A program made the position numbers and the translations under genes. The notes under the pieces are model-generated. The model was not told where the DNA came from. It searched no databases and worked only from the letters and a program-made list of their open reading frames with translations. Shown here in pieces: positions 33,921 through 45,239 of a stretch of 64,000 nt of DNA (the first letter of the stretch is position 1; each line of letters opens with the position of its first letter). Source of the DNA: Ursus arctos (Eukaryota > Chordata > Mammalia > Carnivora > Ursidae); contig NW_026622886.1 in the NCBI RefSeq assembly GCF_023065955.2, positions 7,760,001-7,824,000 of the forward strand, given 5' to 3'.

Positions 33921-36900
33921 GTTGCTGTGAGGCTGTGTTTGCTTTCTGCCCTGTCACATGGACAGTCAAGGGAGTAGCAAGAGTCTAGTCCCTGCCTCAT
34001 AATGGGAGTAGGGAGGAGCAAGAATACAAATCGAAATTTCCAGAAATTATCCTGCCATGATTTGCTAGGACCTGGAAAGCCATCCGGAGCTCATCTCCTT
34101 GGCGTACTGTCTCTGCTTCATTCTATGCATCTGTCCATTCTTTCATTAATTGATGGTGTACCATCCGACTAGGCTCCATTTCATAACTTCTGAGGTCCTA
34201 ATCTCTCCACTCAAGTGGCCAACCTAGATTCAAATAGCAACCCTATCCCAGCTCTGAAGTTCTGGTTCAGAAACCAGAGAGTCTGGTTTCCCAGGTGTCC
34301 ATTCTTTGTCCAATCAACTTTGGTCAAGGAAGATGATGGCCTTCTCGCGAACCTTAAATCTGGCAATGGGCTCTCAGAGAAAGGCAGTGACCTCAACAAG
34401 TGTCCCGTAGGCTGTCATTTGGATAGAAATATATGTACAAAATATAGAAGGGAATCATAGCCTAACGACAACAAATTATGGAACCTGAAAGAATATTGCC
34501 AGGAAGAGAAGAGGGTGGTAAAGTTGTAAATAATACTACAAAGGAGACAAAGGTAGAAACTCCGTTCTTAGGGAAGATATTAGAATGTTAACACATGAAA
34601 GAGAAGCAAATGACTCAGTTCCTACTTGCCTTCCTTGCCAATGGGAATAATTCTAACAATAAATGGTAGAAAAGTTATTTTTAACCAGATACTTCCCAGA
34701 AGATGAAAGATGATAATAAGAGAGGATTTAATATGCTTTAAATGAATTCAAATTCTCACGACCAAAATAATTCTATCTCAGGGCACAGGATGTATTAATG
34801 TGTCTATGCTGATGCATCAACATTTCTGCTAAGAAATTATTGGAAAAGACAGGTAGGCTGGAAGGCTGGGGGAAGGTAAATATTGTTCTGTTTTACCAAC
34901 AAGGTAAAAAGGAGATCCCTCCTTTTATACATGGAGTTTGAAATTAGAACAAGAAAAAACTGAAAGAATTATCATTAAAAAGACAGTTTGTGAACACTTA
35001 ATAACTTAAAAAGATAATTATTAGGAGTTAGCATGGTTTACATGACTAATTAATTAATTCATTTCTCAAAACATTTGTTGAGTGTGCAAGACACGCCAGA
35101 CACAGAGGTCATAAAACTATAGAAAAGTTCGCTTTACCACCAAGCGAATAGCATTTACTAACAAAAATTCAGAACAAACTAGCTTCACTTTCTTTCTTGA
35201 TACTTTACTTACTAGGGTGGTGGACCATAGGGATGCGTTCAGATTTCAGCAAGCTTTTTGAAATGGACTCCAATAGCTTACAGACGAGACAGGGATATCT
35301 GGACTGGTCGGTACGGTGCTAAGTGTTCCCAAACTGGCTAAATCACCATAGGCAGAGGCTACTGACTATACCTGTCAGTCTTACCATAGTTAGGGCTTCT
35401 CTGAGACGCAGGCATTGTGTTTCCCAGCAGGTGGGGAGAAGAAGTGAGCTGAAAGAGTGCAGGTTCCTTCTGTCGCCAAGGTGGGACAACAGTGGAGGAA
35501 ACCAATCTAGCAATAGGGGCTGGTATTAGAATTTGAACAAAGCTAAGTACTAGCGCCTTCTTTTCTAACCCTTTGAGTTGGGTGAGAGATGTGAATAGGC
35601 AAAGAGAGCCGAAGTGCCACTTTGACTACCAAGAAAAGTTGATGTTTGTAAATGTGACACATCTGCAGGCCAGCTGATCCGGATACTGAACCCTAGGGTA
35701 GACAGGTCCATCCACCTTGTCAACAGGTGGTGATGGACATTTGCCAGGCTGCCAAGTGACAGCAGCCCCTGTTCTATGTTTGGCATGATACCAAGTGGAA
35801 ACAGGAGGAGGGCACTGGGTTACTCATGCCCTTTTTCTCCTTCAAAACTCACAAATCTGATAAGTGAGGATAGTTGAGGCCAGGTGTGTTTCACTAGCTG
35901 TGGTACCTCCACATGGAAGGACCATCAGCAGTGAAAGAGAAGAAGGTCTTTTTCAATGAGCTCCAGAAGGAGCACACAAGTGATTCATATTCAAAGGAAC
36001 ACAGTAGTCCCTCTTACTGCCAAAATTCGAGCGGTTGGCTCTAGGATATTCAACATGGTGGGGGAAGTAGGGTATCAAGGGCCTAGGAAGTGAGCAGCAG
36101 TAAGCAGTCAGGTTGAGTCATGGGTCAAAAATCAATGATGAGGCTCTAATCTTGGGAAGAGAGAAATGGCAAAACTGAGGACTGAAGTTCACTTAGTCAA
36201 CAGTCTGTGATTCAGGGTAATTCCCTGATCTGGGCGTGCGGGGCTTTCTGAACCTGGTCAGAATTTCCAGCACGAGCCTGAATTTCTCAGCATTTGCAGA
36301 GCACTTCATTTGTTGCAAGCAGACACTAATTTTATCTTATATCCAGCTTGATAATGAGTAGCTGGAGACATGTCTCCGGTCCCACAACCATATTTCCTAC
36401 TCTTTATTCCTTCTAAGTTGGAAGATTCCAATTCACAATTAAAAGGATATTTAGATAATTCTGGATATTCAAATAAAACATTGACTGAGAAAGAATAGAT
36501 TTATCACTGAAGATTGCTTTTCATGTTCCATTAGGCATAAATACATCATAAGCAAAGTTTTAACTTTCAGCTTGAAAGATCATTCTTTGGTTGACTGTGT
36601 CCCTGGAATATATTTCTAAACGGTTTGTGGCAGCATTGGGATGTGATTTTTCAAACATTATCAATAATATATCATCAGTTTCTTTCTCTGACAGTGGAAG
36701 AAAATTATTAGCCATAAGGATTGAAGGATTTCTTCACAGTTTGTTCTTCTTAAGAAATTCTAACATTGTGTCCCAAACATTTGAAATTATAATCTTTAGC
36801 CCTGAAATGATAGATTCACTTTATTCAAGATACTGACTCCAATTTTGAAATATATTAGTTCATTCTAAGTAATTGAAATGATCAAGTCACAAAGAAATGC

Positions 36901-37377
36901 TTTTTTATTCCTATCTTTAAAAAACCCATTTTTGTTTTTTATCAACCACTTTGTGTCAGTATGAAAAAAATAGAGTTTTGTATTCACCAACCATTTCTCA
37001 ACATGTCGCGGTGAAAAGATGTACATATATTGGCTATGATTCAGTCACAGTAAAAATTTCCCCAGTATTTTCAACCTTGGATCAAAATTGAGAGGCATAT
37101 TGTTGGCTACTGATTAGTTTCTGTGAATAAAATATTCAAGAAAATATGTGTGCACTGTTGGTATGGGTCCCAGTGTATTTGTACTGTCCTCCTCTTGGCT
37201 CACAAAATAATTTTCTCTTAAATGAGAAAAGTCTGCTTATGGCACAGGTTTTCAGAGATAATGAGCTGCTGAACACGGCTCTGTCATATATGCCCTGCAC
37301 GTATTGATTTATACTCTGCAAACCAGTGGTTTGATTTACATGGAAAGCAAACTAGATGCTAGAAATTCACACCTGGT
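33921..37377. other. Intergenic, AT-rich, mostly unassigned
   Basis: No gene is supported. The stretch 35300-36200 is GC-richer and resembles diverged retroelement internal sequence, but I cannot name it. The stretch 36540-37140 has short antisense open runs only. TTAATTAATTAATTC at about 35047 is a short simple repeat. Confidence 0.4.
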
Positions 37378-37390
37378 AATTTCTCTTCAC

Positions 37391-37882
37391 TTTTTTTTTT
37401 TTTTTTTTTTTTTTACCATTGATAGTATGTAGTATCCAAAAGTGTTATTGAATTAAGGAATTTTGCAGTTTTCATTACTTTTTTGACTAGCTTAACAGGT
37501 TTTTCAGCTATGGTGTGATCTGTACATATTTTGAATAATGCCTCTGGAGTTTTGGACTCTCTTCTACATTCGGATATACAATTCACTTGAATCATACTAG
37601 CAAATACTATTTGGTGCAAGGACGGGGGGGGAATAGTGACTGGATTACCAAAGAGGTTCCTATTTTATTTGAAAATGGTGCATTTCTTTGGCTATCTGTT
37701 AGTATTTGCAAGGATTTAAAACTGACAGTTCCTGGGGCAGCAGAAGCGAATGGATTGCAAGCCCAGTGAAACATTTTCAGATATGTATTATTACATTTTA
37801 CGTTTACATTTTTTTTGGCTGGAGATTTACTCATCACTCTGTGTTCTATGAAGACTTTTCCATAATTTGTAATATTATTTTA
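37391..37882 (-). mobile_element. Retrotransposed insert with 24-base poly(A) tail, source unknown
   Basis: A pure run of 24 T (37391-37414) on + is the poly(A) tail of a minus-strand insert. The 13-base sequence aatttctcttcac occurs immediately before the T run (37378-37390) and again at 37883-37895, as expected of an L1-mediated target duplication. The 468-bp body is not L1 or SINE and has no obvious AATAAA near the tail. It may be the 3' end of an mRNA (processed pseudogene). One frame is open for about 68 codons but is not recognised. Confidence 0.65.
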
Positions 37883-37895
37883 AATTTCTCTTCAC

Positions 37896-39579
37896 TCTGC
37901 ATTGTATGGAGACCTTTCCACAGTTTGCATTTATAGTATCATTCCTATTTTCATTACTTTTGCATTTCAAAGAACTACTTGGAGGCAATGATACATTTTT
38001 TAAAGAACATTTTGGAACATAAGGTAACACAGTGGAGTAATACTGAAAAATGAAGATTTAATAAATGAAAACAAGTACACTGATGATGTAAATGATGTGA
38101 AGTATTATACTATGGCCATGTGTGGCATGCATAAAATTTTTAATGATTGCAATGATTTTAAGAAACAATGAGATTTCTATAAAAAGCATAAGTAATTATA
38201 ATTCATGTCAAATATATGAACAAAATGATTTCCTTGCTTTTTTGTCCCCCTCTGCCAAGCCACTTGCAAAGCATTAACTATTTGTGGTGGGGAGTATACT
38301 CTTAGCACACAGAGAGGGAAGTGATAGTGTGAGGGGCTGGGGAGGTCAGGATATGGAATGTGATGTGCTATGAAAGGGGCATGTCTGCATGTCATCTTAA
38401 GGCTGCCCGCATAATCAGGAGCAGAAGGAAGTACCCAAAAGGTATGACTGGGCCATCAAATCCCAGAGTGTGAGAGTAAGATTTAACAATCTACCCCACC
38501 AATGAGAAGGGATGGGAGAAGCTTACTGAATCTTGCTTCAGCCTGTATCTTCATAGGAGCTTAAGACAGGAGAGAGCTGACAGTGGCTCCATTTTGCTCA
38601 ACCTGGAGTCAGCAGAAGCAAAGGAAATAAAGGAGGGCTATTACCTTAGTTGCTGAATCTCACACCTCAGAAGGGAAGAGATCAAATCTAATGAAAAAGA
38701 GCTAATGTGAATGACAAAAGCAGAACTCAAGATTATCCTGACAGACTAGAATGAAGTGTCCAAGCCAACGAAGTAGAAATTTATAGGGTAACACGGAATG
38801 TGTCCTTTAATTTCCAAAAATCAGTTGCATAAATGCAGATGGGAAGGAGACCTAAATGGACAGAATTCTTGTAAGAACAAAAGAGAAGATATTTGCAGGA
38901 CCACAAATTCAACAGCCCCAATTCAGCCTCTAGAATATTAATGAAACCACAAGCTACAGTAATCATTGTGTCCAGACAGAAATATGTAAGAAAGTAACGG
39001 TAATCATAACGCATTACCATTTCGTAATATACTATTAGCAAAAGTATTTCATTGTCTTTGTGTTTTCCCATTGCCCTCTGCATAATTTCATCCAAAATGG
39101 GACAGTTCTTGTCACTTTATTTAAAAAATGACAGCACTTTGAGTCATCTTCACGAGGCTGTCATAAATAAATGAGATGAGATATGGGAAGCCAGCACAGA
39201 GCACACAGCAGCACCATAAATGACATAGACTCTAAAGGAGTTGAATCCATATGGGTACATGAGAGCACGAGGATAACATTTTTCTAAATTATTTTATCCA
39301 GTTTAATCTTCCTGATCACCACATAAGCTTGGTTCTAGATGCTCCTCACGTGGCAAATTGCTGTATATTCTTAAGGGCTTATATTTAGTGTTACTTCTCA
39401 GGGGAAGTCTAACCCTAGTCCTGAAGCGAGGTTCGATGATTCTGTTCCATGCTCCCATTTAATTCTGTAATTCCCATCTCCTGGCCCATGTCTCAATTTC
39501 GTGTTAATACTTGTTTAATTATCTTTACTTATCTTTAATTATCTTTACTCCTCACCGGATTACCTCCTCACCGGAGTGA
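37896..39579. other. Intergenic, AT-rich, unassigned
   Basis: No gene or clear repeat seen. The start, 37894-37932, resembles 37835-37870 inside the preceding insert (a diverged repeat with a period of about 59 bases). Confidence 0.45.
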
Positions 39580-39690
39580 CTATGTCTGTTTTGTTCAATG
39601 TTATATTCCTAGTACCTTGGACAGTATTTGGTTAAAAGAAATAGAGCTTGATAAAGATTGGCTAAATGAAAGAATGAATAAGATTGAGGT
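39580..39690 (+). repeat. L2 3' end fragment
   Basis: 'gactatgtctgttttgttca', 'ttcctagtaccttggacagt' and 'ggctaaatgaaagaatgaat' match the L2 tail. Confidence 0.75.
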
Positions 39691-40084
39691 GCAGAGTGTT
39701 TGAGATGCTAAAAATCTCATCATTTACAAGTGGTAAATATCTATATCTACACCCAAATTATCTTCTTCCAAATGGTTTGGAAACTATGTCCTGCGTATTT
39801 ACTTTAGGAAAGATCTAAATTTCTTTAAATCCTTAAAAGTGTGTCATATACATGGAGTCGAATTACTCTATTACTTCAGTGAACCAATCTGTATCTAACA
39901 ACCTATAGCGAAGGTAATTTTAGCTCCAAATAGGAAAACTTTTTTTTAAATCAAGTAGAACTGCCCATCATGGCATGTATTATCTCTGGGGCTTCTTGTC
40001 ACTGGATGTTTTAGAGCAGAAGAGAATAATCACCCATCAGAGATGCTGGAAAAGAATTCTTGAAGTTGGTGGGAGTAGGGATCC
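39691..40084. other. Intergenic, no feature recognised
   Basis: AT-rich, nothing assignable. Confidence 0.5.
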
Positions 40085-41395
40085 AATCACTTAAAAAAAA
40101 TTTTAATTGTGGTAAAATACACAAAACGTAAATTTACCATCTTAACCATATTAAGTGTACAGTTCAGTAATGTTAAGTACGCTCACATCGCTATGCAACA
40201 GATCTCCAGAATTTTGTCATCTTGCAGAAATGAAACTCTATATTCATTAAACAACAACTCCCCAGTTCCCCCCACCCAGCCCCAGGCAACCACCATTCCA
40301 CTTCTTGTTTTTATAAGTTTGACTACTCTAGGTATCTCATGTAAGTGGAATCACACAGTATTTGTCTTTTTGTGACTGGTTTATTTCATGTAGCATACTG
40401 TCCTGAAGGTTCATCCATGTCGTAGCATGTGTCAGTATTTTCTTCCTTTTTAAGACTGAATGATATTCCATTGTATGTATATACCACATTCTATACATCC
40501 TCTCATCCATCGATGGATATTTGGGTTGCTTCTACCTTTTGGCTATTGTGAACAATGTTGGTATGAAGATGGGTGGATAGGGGTGCCTGGTGGCTCAGTC
40601 AGTTCAGCATCTGGTTCTTGATTTCAGCTCAGATTGTGATCTCAGGGTCATGAGATCAAGCCCTCCATCAGGCTCCACACCCAGCATGGAGTGTGCTTGA
40701 GATTCTGTCCCTCTGCTCCTCCCCCTACTCGAGTTCGCTCTTTCTCTCTCTCTAAAATAAATAAAATCATACACACACACACATATATTTATCTTTGTAG
40801 TTATTGTATATGTACCAAGAAAGCTATAACTTAGGGTTTGGTTTTGTTTTTGTTTTTTGTTTTTCTTTTTTTGGTTTTGTATTTTTTGGAATGATTTGTT
40901 GATTTTTTTAAGTTTACCAAAGTTTGCAGCTTTTACCTCAATAGAACGGGAATATTTTAAATCCTATAACCGCAGACAAATTGGAGCAATACTGTTTTTA
41001 AAGTGTTTCTTTCCTCCTTATTATTGGGTTTGTTAATGTATTAGGAAGAAATGACAAAATCCTGTGTAGGCTTTTTCTAAAAAGTTCAACATTCTTTGTT
41101 GAGATATATATATCTGTCTTTGAGGCCCTCCTTTCAGTTCTTTTGGGTATATACCCAGAAGTGGAATTGCTGGATCATATGGTAATTCTATTTTTAATTT
41201 TTTCCATGGCAGTCTTACCATTTTACTTTCCCACCAACAGTGCACAAGAGTTCTAATTTTTCCACAACTACCTCAACACTTTATTTTCTGTTTCTTTGAT
41301 AACACTCATTGTTATGGGTATGGGGTGCTATTTCATCATGGTTTAATTAGCATTTCCGTAATGATTACTGAGGTTGAAGGGGAATCCAGTTACTT
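40085..41395 (-). mobile_element. Old L1 (L1M-type) 3' part, interrupted
   Basis: 'attgtggtaaaatacacaaa' and 'agtgtacagttcagtaatgt' are antisense L1M 3' UTR. The section 41105-41390 ('gggtatatacccagaagtgg') is distal ORF2, with the antisense peptide [27 protein letters not shown] (40578-40768) and about 300 bp of extra T-rich sequence (40790-41095) interrupt it. Confidence 0.85.
40578..40768 (+). mobile_element. CAN-SINE in L1
   Basis: 'ggggtgcctggtggctcagt' head, 'cttgagattctgtccctctg' internal motif, 'taaaataaataaaatcatac' tail, then a short (AC)n. An older subtype with no clear target duplication. Confidence 0.88.
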
Positions 41396-41556
41396 TCATT
41401 GTCCTTCCCAATTCTGAGTCTATGATATTGAATTCTTTGATGACCATGTGTTACGCCAGGGCTACCCAAGCTTTTTCTAATTGAAGTTCCAATGCATCAA
41501 TAGAATAGGAAGTGAGTGTTGAATTTGTAAGTCACTGTCAAGAATAAGGAGTTTTC

Positions 41557-41753
41557 GGGGCACCTGGGTGGCACAGTGGTTAAGCGTCTGCCTTTGGCTC
41601 AGGGCGTGATCCCGGCGTTATGGGATCGAGCCCCACATCAGGCTCCTCCGCTATGAGCCTGCTTCTTCCTCTCCCACTTCCCCTGCTTGTGTTCCCTCTC
41701 TCGCTGGCTGTCTCTATCTCTGTCAAATAAATAAAATCTTAAAAAAAAAAAAA
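41557..41753 (+). mobile_element. CAN-SINE, ursid-type
   Basis: 'ggggcacctgggtggcacag' head and 'cccctgcttgtgttccctct' with a (CT)-rich end and A-tail. A perfect 17-bp target duplication at 41540-41556 and 41754-41770. Confidence 0.97.
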
Positions 41754-41882
41754 AAGAATAAGGAGTTTTCATTTATTCATTCATTCATTTCTTCACTTAT
41801 GCACCAAAAAATGTATTGACCCTACTAATGCAAATCATAAGAAAGCCCTAGGAAAACAAAGGTGAATAAGATATGGTTTCTG

Positions 41883-42080
41883 GGGGCACCTGGGTGGCTC
41901 AGTTGTTAAGCATCTGCCTTCGGCTCAGGGCATGATCCCAGGGCTCTGGGATTGAGCCCCACATCGGGCTCTCTGCTCCGCTAGAAGCCTACTTCCTCTC
42001 CCACTCCCCCTGCTTGTGTTCCCTCTCTTGCTGGCTGTCTCTCTCTCTGTTAAATAAATAAATAACATCTTTTAAAAAAA
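41883..42080 (+). mobile_element. CAN-SINE, ursid-type
   Basis: Head 'gggcacctgggtggctcagt', tail 'taaataaataaataacatct' and an A run. A perfect 15-bp duplication (aagatatggtttctg at 41868-41882 and 42081-42095). Confidence 0.97.
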
Positions 42081-42548
42081 AAGATATGGTTTCTGACTAG
42101 TTCATGTCAATCAAGAATTTCCTTGAGATAAACCAACAGATCAGAGAGTTTACCATAGGTTAGGTACTGTGTCAAACTCCATAATATGTTAATTCATTTA
42201 ATCTTTAGAACCTGGTTGACAGGCAAGATATTTGTGGTAGGCAGAATCATGGCCCCCTAAAGACATCCACACCCCAGTTCCTGGGACCTATGATTATGTT
42301 ATGTCACATAGCAAAGGGGGATTGAAGCTGCAGAAGGAATGAAGATTGCTAACCAGCTGACTTTGAGATGGATTATCTGAGTGGACCCAATATAATCACA
42401 AAGGTCCTTATAAGTGAAAGAGGGAGGTAGAAGAGAGAGTATCAGAGTGATATGATGTGAGAAAGGCCGGATGGGCCATTACTGGCTTTGAAGATGGAGG
42501 AGCTGCAAGTCGAGAAATGCAGGTGGCCTCTAAAAGCTGAGCAAGGCA

Positions 42549-42749
42549 GGGGCGCCTGGGTGGCACAGCGGTTAAGCGCCTGCCTTCGGCTCAGGGCGTG
42601 ATCCTGGCGTTATGGGATCGAGGCCCACATCAGGCTCCTCCACCATGAGCCTGCTTCTTCCTCTCCCACTCCCCCTGCTTGTGTTCCCTCTCTCGCTGGC
42701 TGTCTCTATCCTGTCGAATAAATAAATAAAATCTTTAAAAAAAAAAAAA
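42549..42749 (+). mobile_element. CAN-SINE inside the MaLR LTR
   Basis: Head 'ggcgcctgggtggcacagcg', ursid-like end, A-tail. A 12-bp target duplication (ctgagcaaggca at 42537-42548 and 42750-42761). Confidence 0.96.
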
Positions 42750-42872
42750 CTGAGCAAGGCAAGAAAATGGTTTATCTCCTAGAGCTTCCAGAAGGCCTTC
42801 CAGAAGGCCACTTTGCTAATTAGTCCAGTGAGACCCATTTTGGACTTCTTACCTCCATAACTGAAAGGTAAT

Positions 42873-43266
42873 TGTTGGTTTAAAAATTGGTACCCCCACA
42901 CAGAAGGCAAGTGACTGAATAAAGAGTCAGACTACATCAGATTGATAGGTGGCAGTTCTAAGAAGCAAGAAAACTTACTTACAAGGCTTGTCCTGGGCAG
43001 CCACAAGAGGGTAATCTCTTCAACCACCTGCCAGAATTTTAGAAGTTTCTATAGAGGCCTTAATTGAGGTCAGTGTTATATTCAGTCCAGATGATCTCAA
43101 TAACACCTACTCTCTCCAGACTATGTCCTTGAAAACGGCTCCTGGTATGGGAATGATGGGCAGAACATATATTCCAAGGACAGAGGAAGGAGTGAGAAGA
43201 CTGATCATTAGGGTTGAGCTTGCAGGTCAACTGAGGATCATGTCCTCTTGATGACCTCCTTCAACA
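42873..43266. mobile_element. Candidate ERV solo LTR (394 bp) inside the MaLR LTR
   Basis: Starts TGTTG and ends CAACA, giving a perfect 5-base inverted terminal repeat. It interrupts the MaLR tail between 'ctgaaaggtaat' and 'gtaaaaaatttgtg', giving a gtaa(t/a) duplication at 42868-42872 and 43267-43271 (4 of 5). No internal viral sequence. The orientation cannot be decided from signals I can see, and the family is not named. Confidence 0.55.
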
Positions 43267-43324
43267 GTAAAAAATTTGTGTTGTTTTAAGTCACAAAATT
43301 GGTGGCAATAGGAAACTAATACAG

Positions 43325-43450
43325 CATTATTATCTATTTTAAATATAGGTAAACTAAAGGTTTGTGAGATTAAGGAAATTCACAAGATACCACAGCTCTG
43401 AGAGATGGAGTTCTGGTCAATGTCAAAGCCTGAGTACCCTACCACCTCCC
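43325..43450 (-). repeat. MIR SINE fragment
   Basis: 'attattatctattttaaata' then 'aggtaaactaaaggtttgtg' and 'ataccacagctctgagagat', reverse MIR. Confidence 0.65.
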
Positions 43451-44024
43451 TTTTTATGATCAGCTGCTTGGAGAGAACTTAATTTTCTGTACATAGGTCT
43501 ACTGACAGACCTCCCAGGTCTACTGACAGACCTGGCCAAATGATGCCATTTTGCAGATTTCATCGACTTGCAAAATAGGAAATTGAGGATTTGGTGGAAT
43601 TTTTTGAGGGAAGTTGTTTTTGCCACTGTTGTGGAATAGCTGTTATTCACTTCCTCCTTCCCCCCCCACACTCCATGATTGAAAGCATTCAGGTGGCCAC
43701 AATAGCTCTACCACTTCTATATTGTTTCTCTGATTATTTAACTAATGCATCATCATGTAAGACACGATGGTCCAGGCCACCGGTGAAAGATCCTTAACTA
43801 TGGCAGGTCAAGGATGGGACCCTTTGATTATTTGATTTCTATCTGCCTGAAGAGACTACTATGTATCTATTTCCTGAAATCCTCAAAACAGACCCAGTGC
43901 TCACGTTCTGAGGGCCTGAGGTTGTGCTGAAAAGTGCCTCCTTCAGTAACTCTCTTCCACTTCGACTCAAACAAAGTAGACTTTGGATAAAAAGGCACTA
44001 GAAGATGGAGCTGAGGGAGAACAG
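43451..44024. other. Intergenic, no gene recognised
   Basis: Contains an 18-bp direct duplication at 43495-43533. Otherwise unassigned. Confidence 0.5.
43495..43533 (+). repeat. 18-bp direct repeat of a hairpin-capable unit
   Basis: aggtctactgacagacct occurs twice (43495-43512 and 43516-43533), separated by ccc. Each unit is itself an inverted repeat (AGGTCT ... AGACCT, 6-base loop). Confidence 0.9.
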
Positions 44025-44250
44025 CATGATGGATCAGAAAGCGTGGTTTCATGTTCCAGTTCTCCTCTGGAGAGTCACTTTGCCTCTTTAAGACTCAATT
44101 TCCCCATCTGTAAGTTGGGGGTGGTCACCTTTGTCTTAGAGTCTTGGAGTTTGTGACAAGAATGGAATTAGGTCATGTGTTTGGAGGGTTTGAAAACTAA
44201 AGACCGCCATGCAAATTCAAACTGTTATAAGCATATAATATTGCAATGAT
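44025..44250 (+). repeat. MIR SINE
   Basis: 'gcctctttaagactcaattt', 'ccccatctgtaagttggggg' and distal decayed sequence, sense MIR. Confidence 0.75.
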
Positions 44251-44389
44251 GATATCTAAATTTTCACCTGGGGTGATTGTTGGCAATCTTATCTAGAGTG
44301 GGCAAATGAATGCGCTCCACAGGTATCTGCCGACATCAGGGAAGTACTTGGCTGACTTTGCTACTTACTTGCTTCTTACAGAATCGAGA

Positions 44390-44630
44390 AAGGTGACCTC
44401 AAAACTGGTTTTGAATGACCCAACACTTCCATTCTTAAATATTTACCTAAGAGAAATGAAAACATGTATCTACAAAAAAGACTGGTATATGAATGCTTAT
44501 AGCAGTTTTATTCAGGAAAGCCTAAAACTGGAAACCACCCAATTGTCCATCAAGTAATGAATGGATAAAGAAATTCTGGTATGTTCACAGAATCAGATAC
44601 TACTCAGAAATAAAATTTTGGGGAAGGTCA
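44390..44630 (+). mobile_element. Old L1 ORF2 3' / UTR fragment
   Basis: 'cacccaattgtccatcaagt', 'aatgaatggataaagaaatt' and 'cagatactactcagaaataa' are sense L1 sequence near the ORF2 end. Confidence 0.85.
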
Positions 44631-44785
44631 CTGAAAAGATGTCACCACCAGTTGACCTGTGACCAGTGGACCCTGGCACTTTGAGGCTTTTCACCCCTTC
44701 CCCTATCCTTGGAACATGGGATCCACCTGGCTTTCTTGCTCCAAGAGACTGCTCTGAGGACATGGTCTTGAGCTGTGATGTGTTG

Positions 44786-44946
44786 GGGTGCCTGTGTGGC
44801 TCAGTGGGTGAAGCATCTGCCTTCAGCTCAGGTTATGATCTCGGGGTCCTGGGATCGAGCTCCTGCATCAGTGGGAGTCTGCTTCTCCATCTCCCTCTGC
44901 CCCTTCCCCTGCTCATGCTCTCTCAAATAAATAAACAAATGAAAGG
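44786..44946 (+). mobile_element. CAN-SINE, shortened
   Basis: Head 'ggggtgcctgtgtggctcag', tail 'ctctcaaataaataaacaaa'. About 40 bp shorter in the 3' half than its neighbours. No clear duplication. Confidence 0.88.
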
Positions 44947-44949
44947 GGG

Positions 44950-45222
44950 GGATTTGGACACATGAGGAGAACACTACGTGAAGATGAAAGCAGAGAGATC
45001 AGCATGATGCTTGTAGAAACCAAGGAATGCCAAAGATTGCCAGCAAACCACCGTAGCCTAAAAGAAAGGCATGGAGCATTCTTCCTCACAACCCTCAGAA
45101 CAAGCCAACTCCGCAGATATTTTCAGACTTCTAGCCTCCAGAATTGTGAAACAATATATTCTTGTTGATATGCCACCCCATTTCTGATACTTTGTTAGGA
45201 AAGCTATAGCAAACTAATACAT
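44950..45222 (+). mobile_element. MaLR-type solo LTR, 3' part
   Basis: 'gatttggacacatgaggaga', 'cttctagcctccagaattgt' and 'ctatagcaaactaatac' at the end match the sense MLT1-like LTR. The 5' part is missing or lies beyond the SINE. Confidence 0.8.
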
Positions 45223-45239
45223 GTCCCTAGAGTTTAGTT

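Larger units (their letters stand above)
42234..43323 (+). mobile_element. MaLR-type solo LTR carrying two later insertions
   Basis: Starts 'tggtaggcagaatcatggcc' and ends 'aggaaactaatacagc', with 'gtgttgttttaagtcacaaa' just before, the classical MaLR 3' end. After removing the SINE (42549-42749) and the LTR-like insert (42873-43266), about 480 bp remain, close to a complete LTR. Confidence 0.85.

Noticed and set aside
35300..36200. Possible ancient ERV internal region
   Set aside because: Loose impression only. I could not identify gag, pol or env motifs on either strand.
36540..37140. Possible retro-pseudogene read on the minus strand (about 57-codon open run near 36565-36737)
   Set aside because: Short, interrupted by stops on both sides, and not similar to any family I can name.
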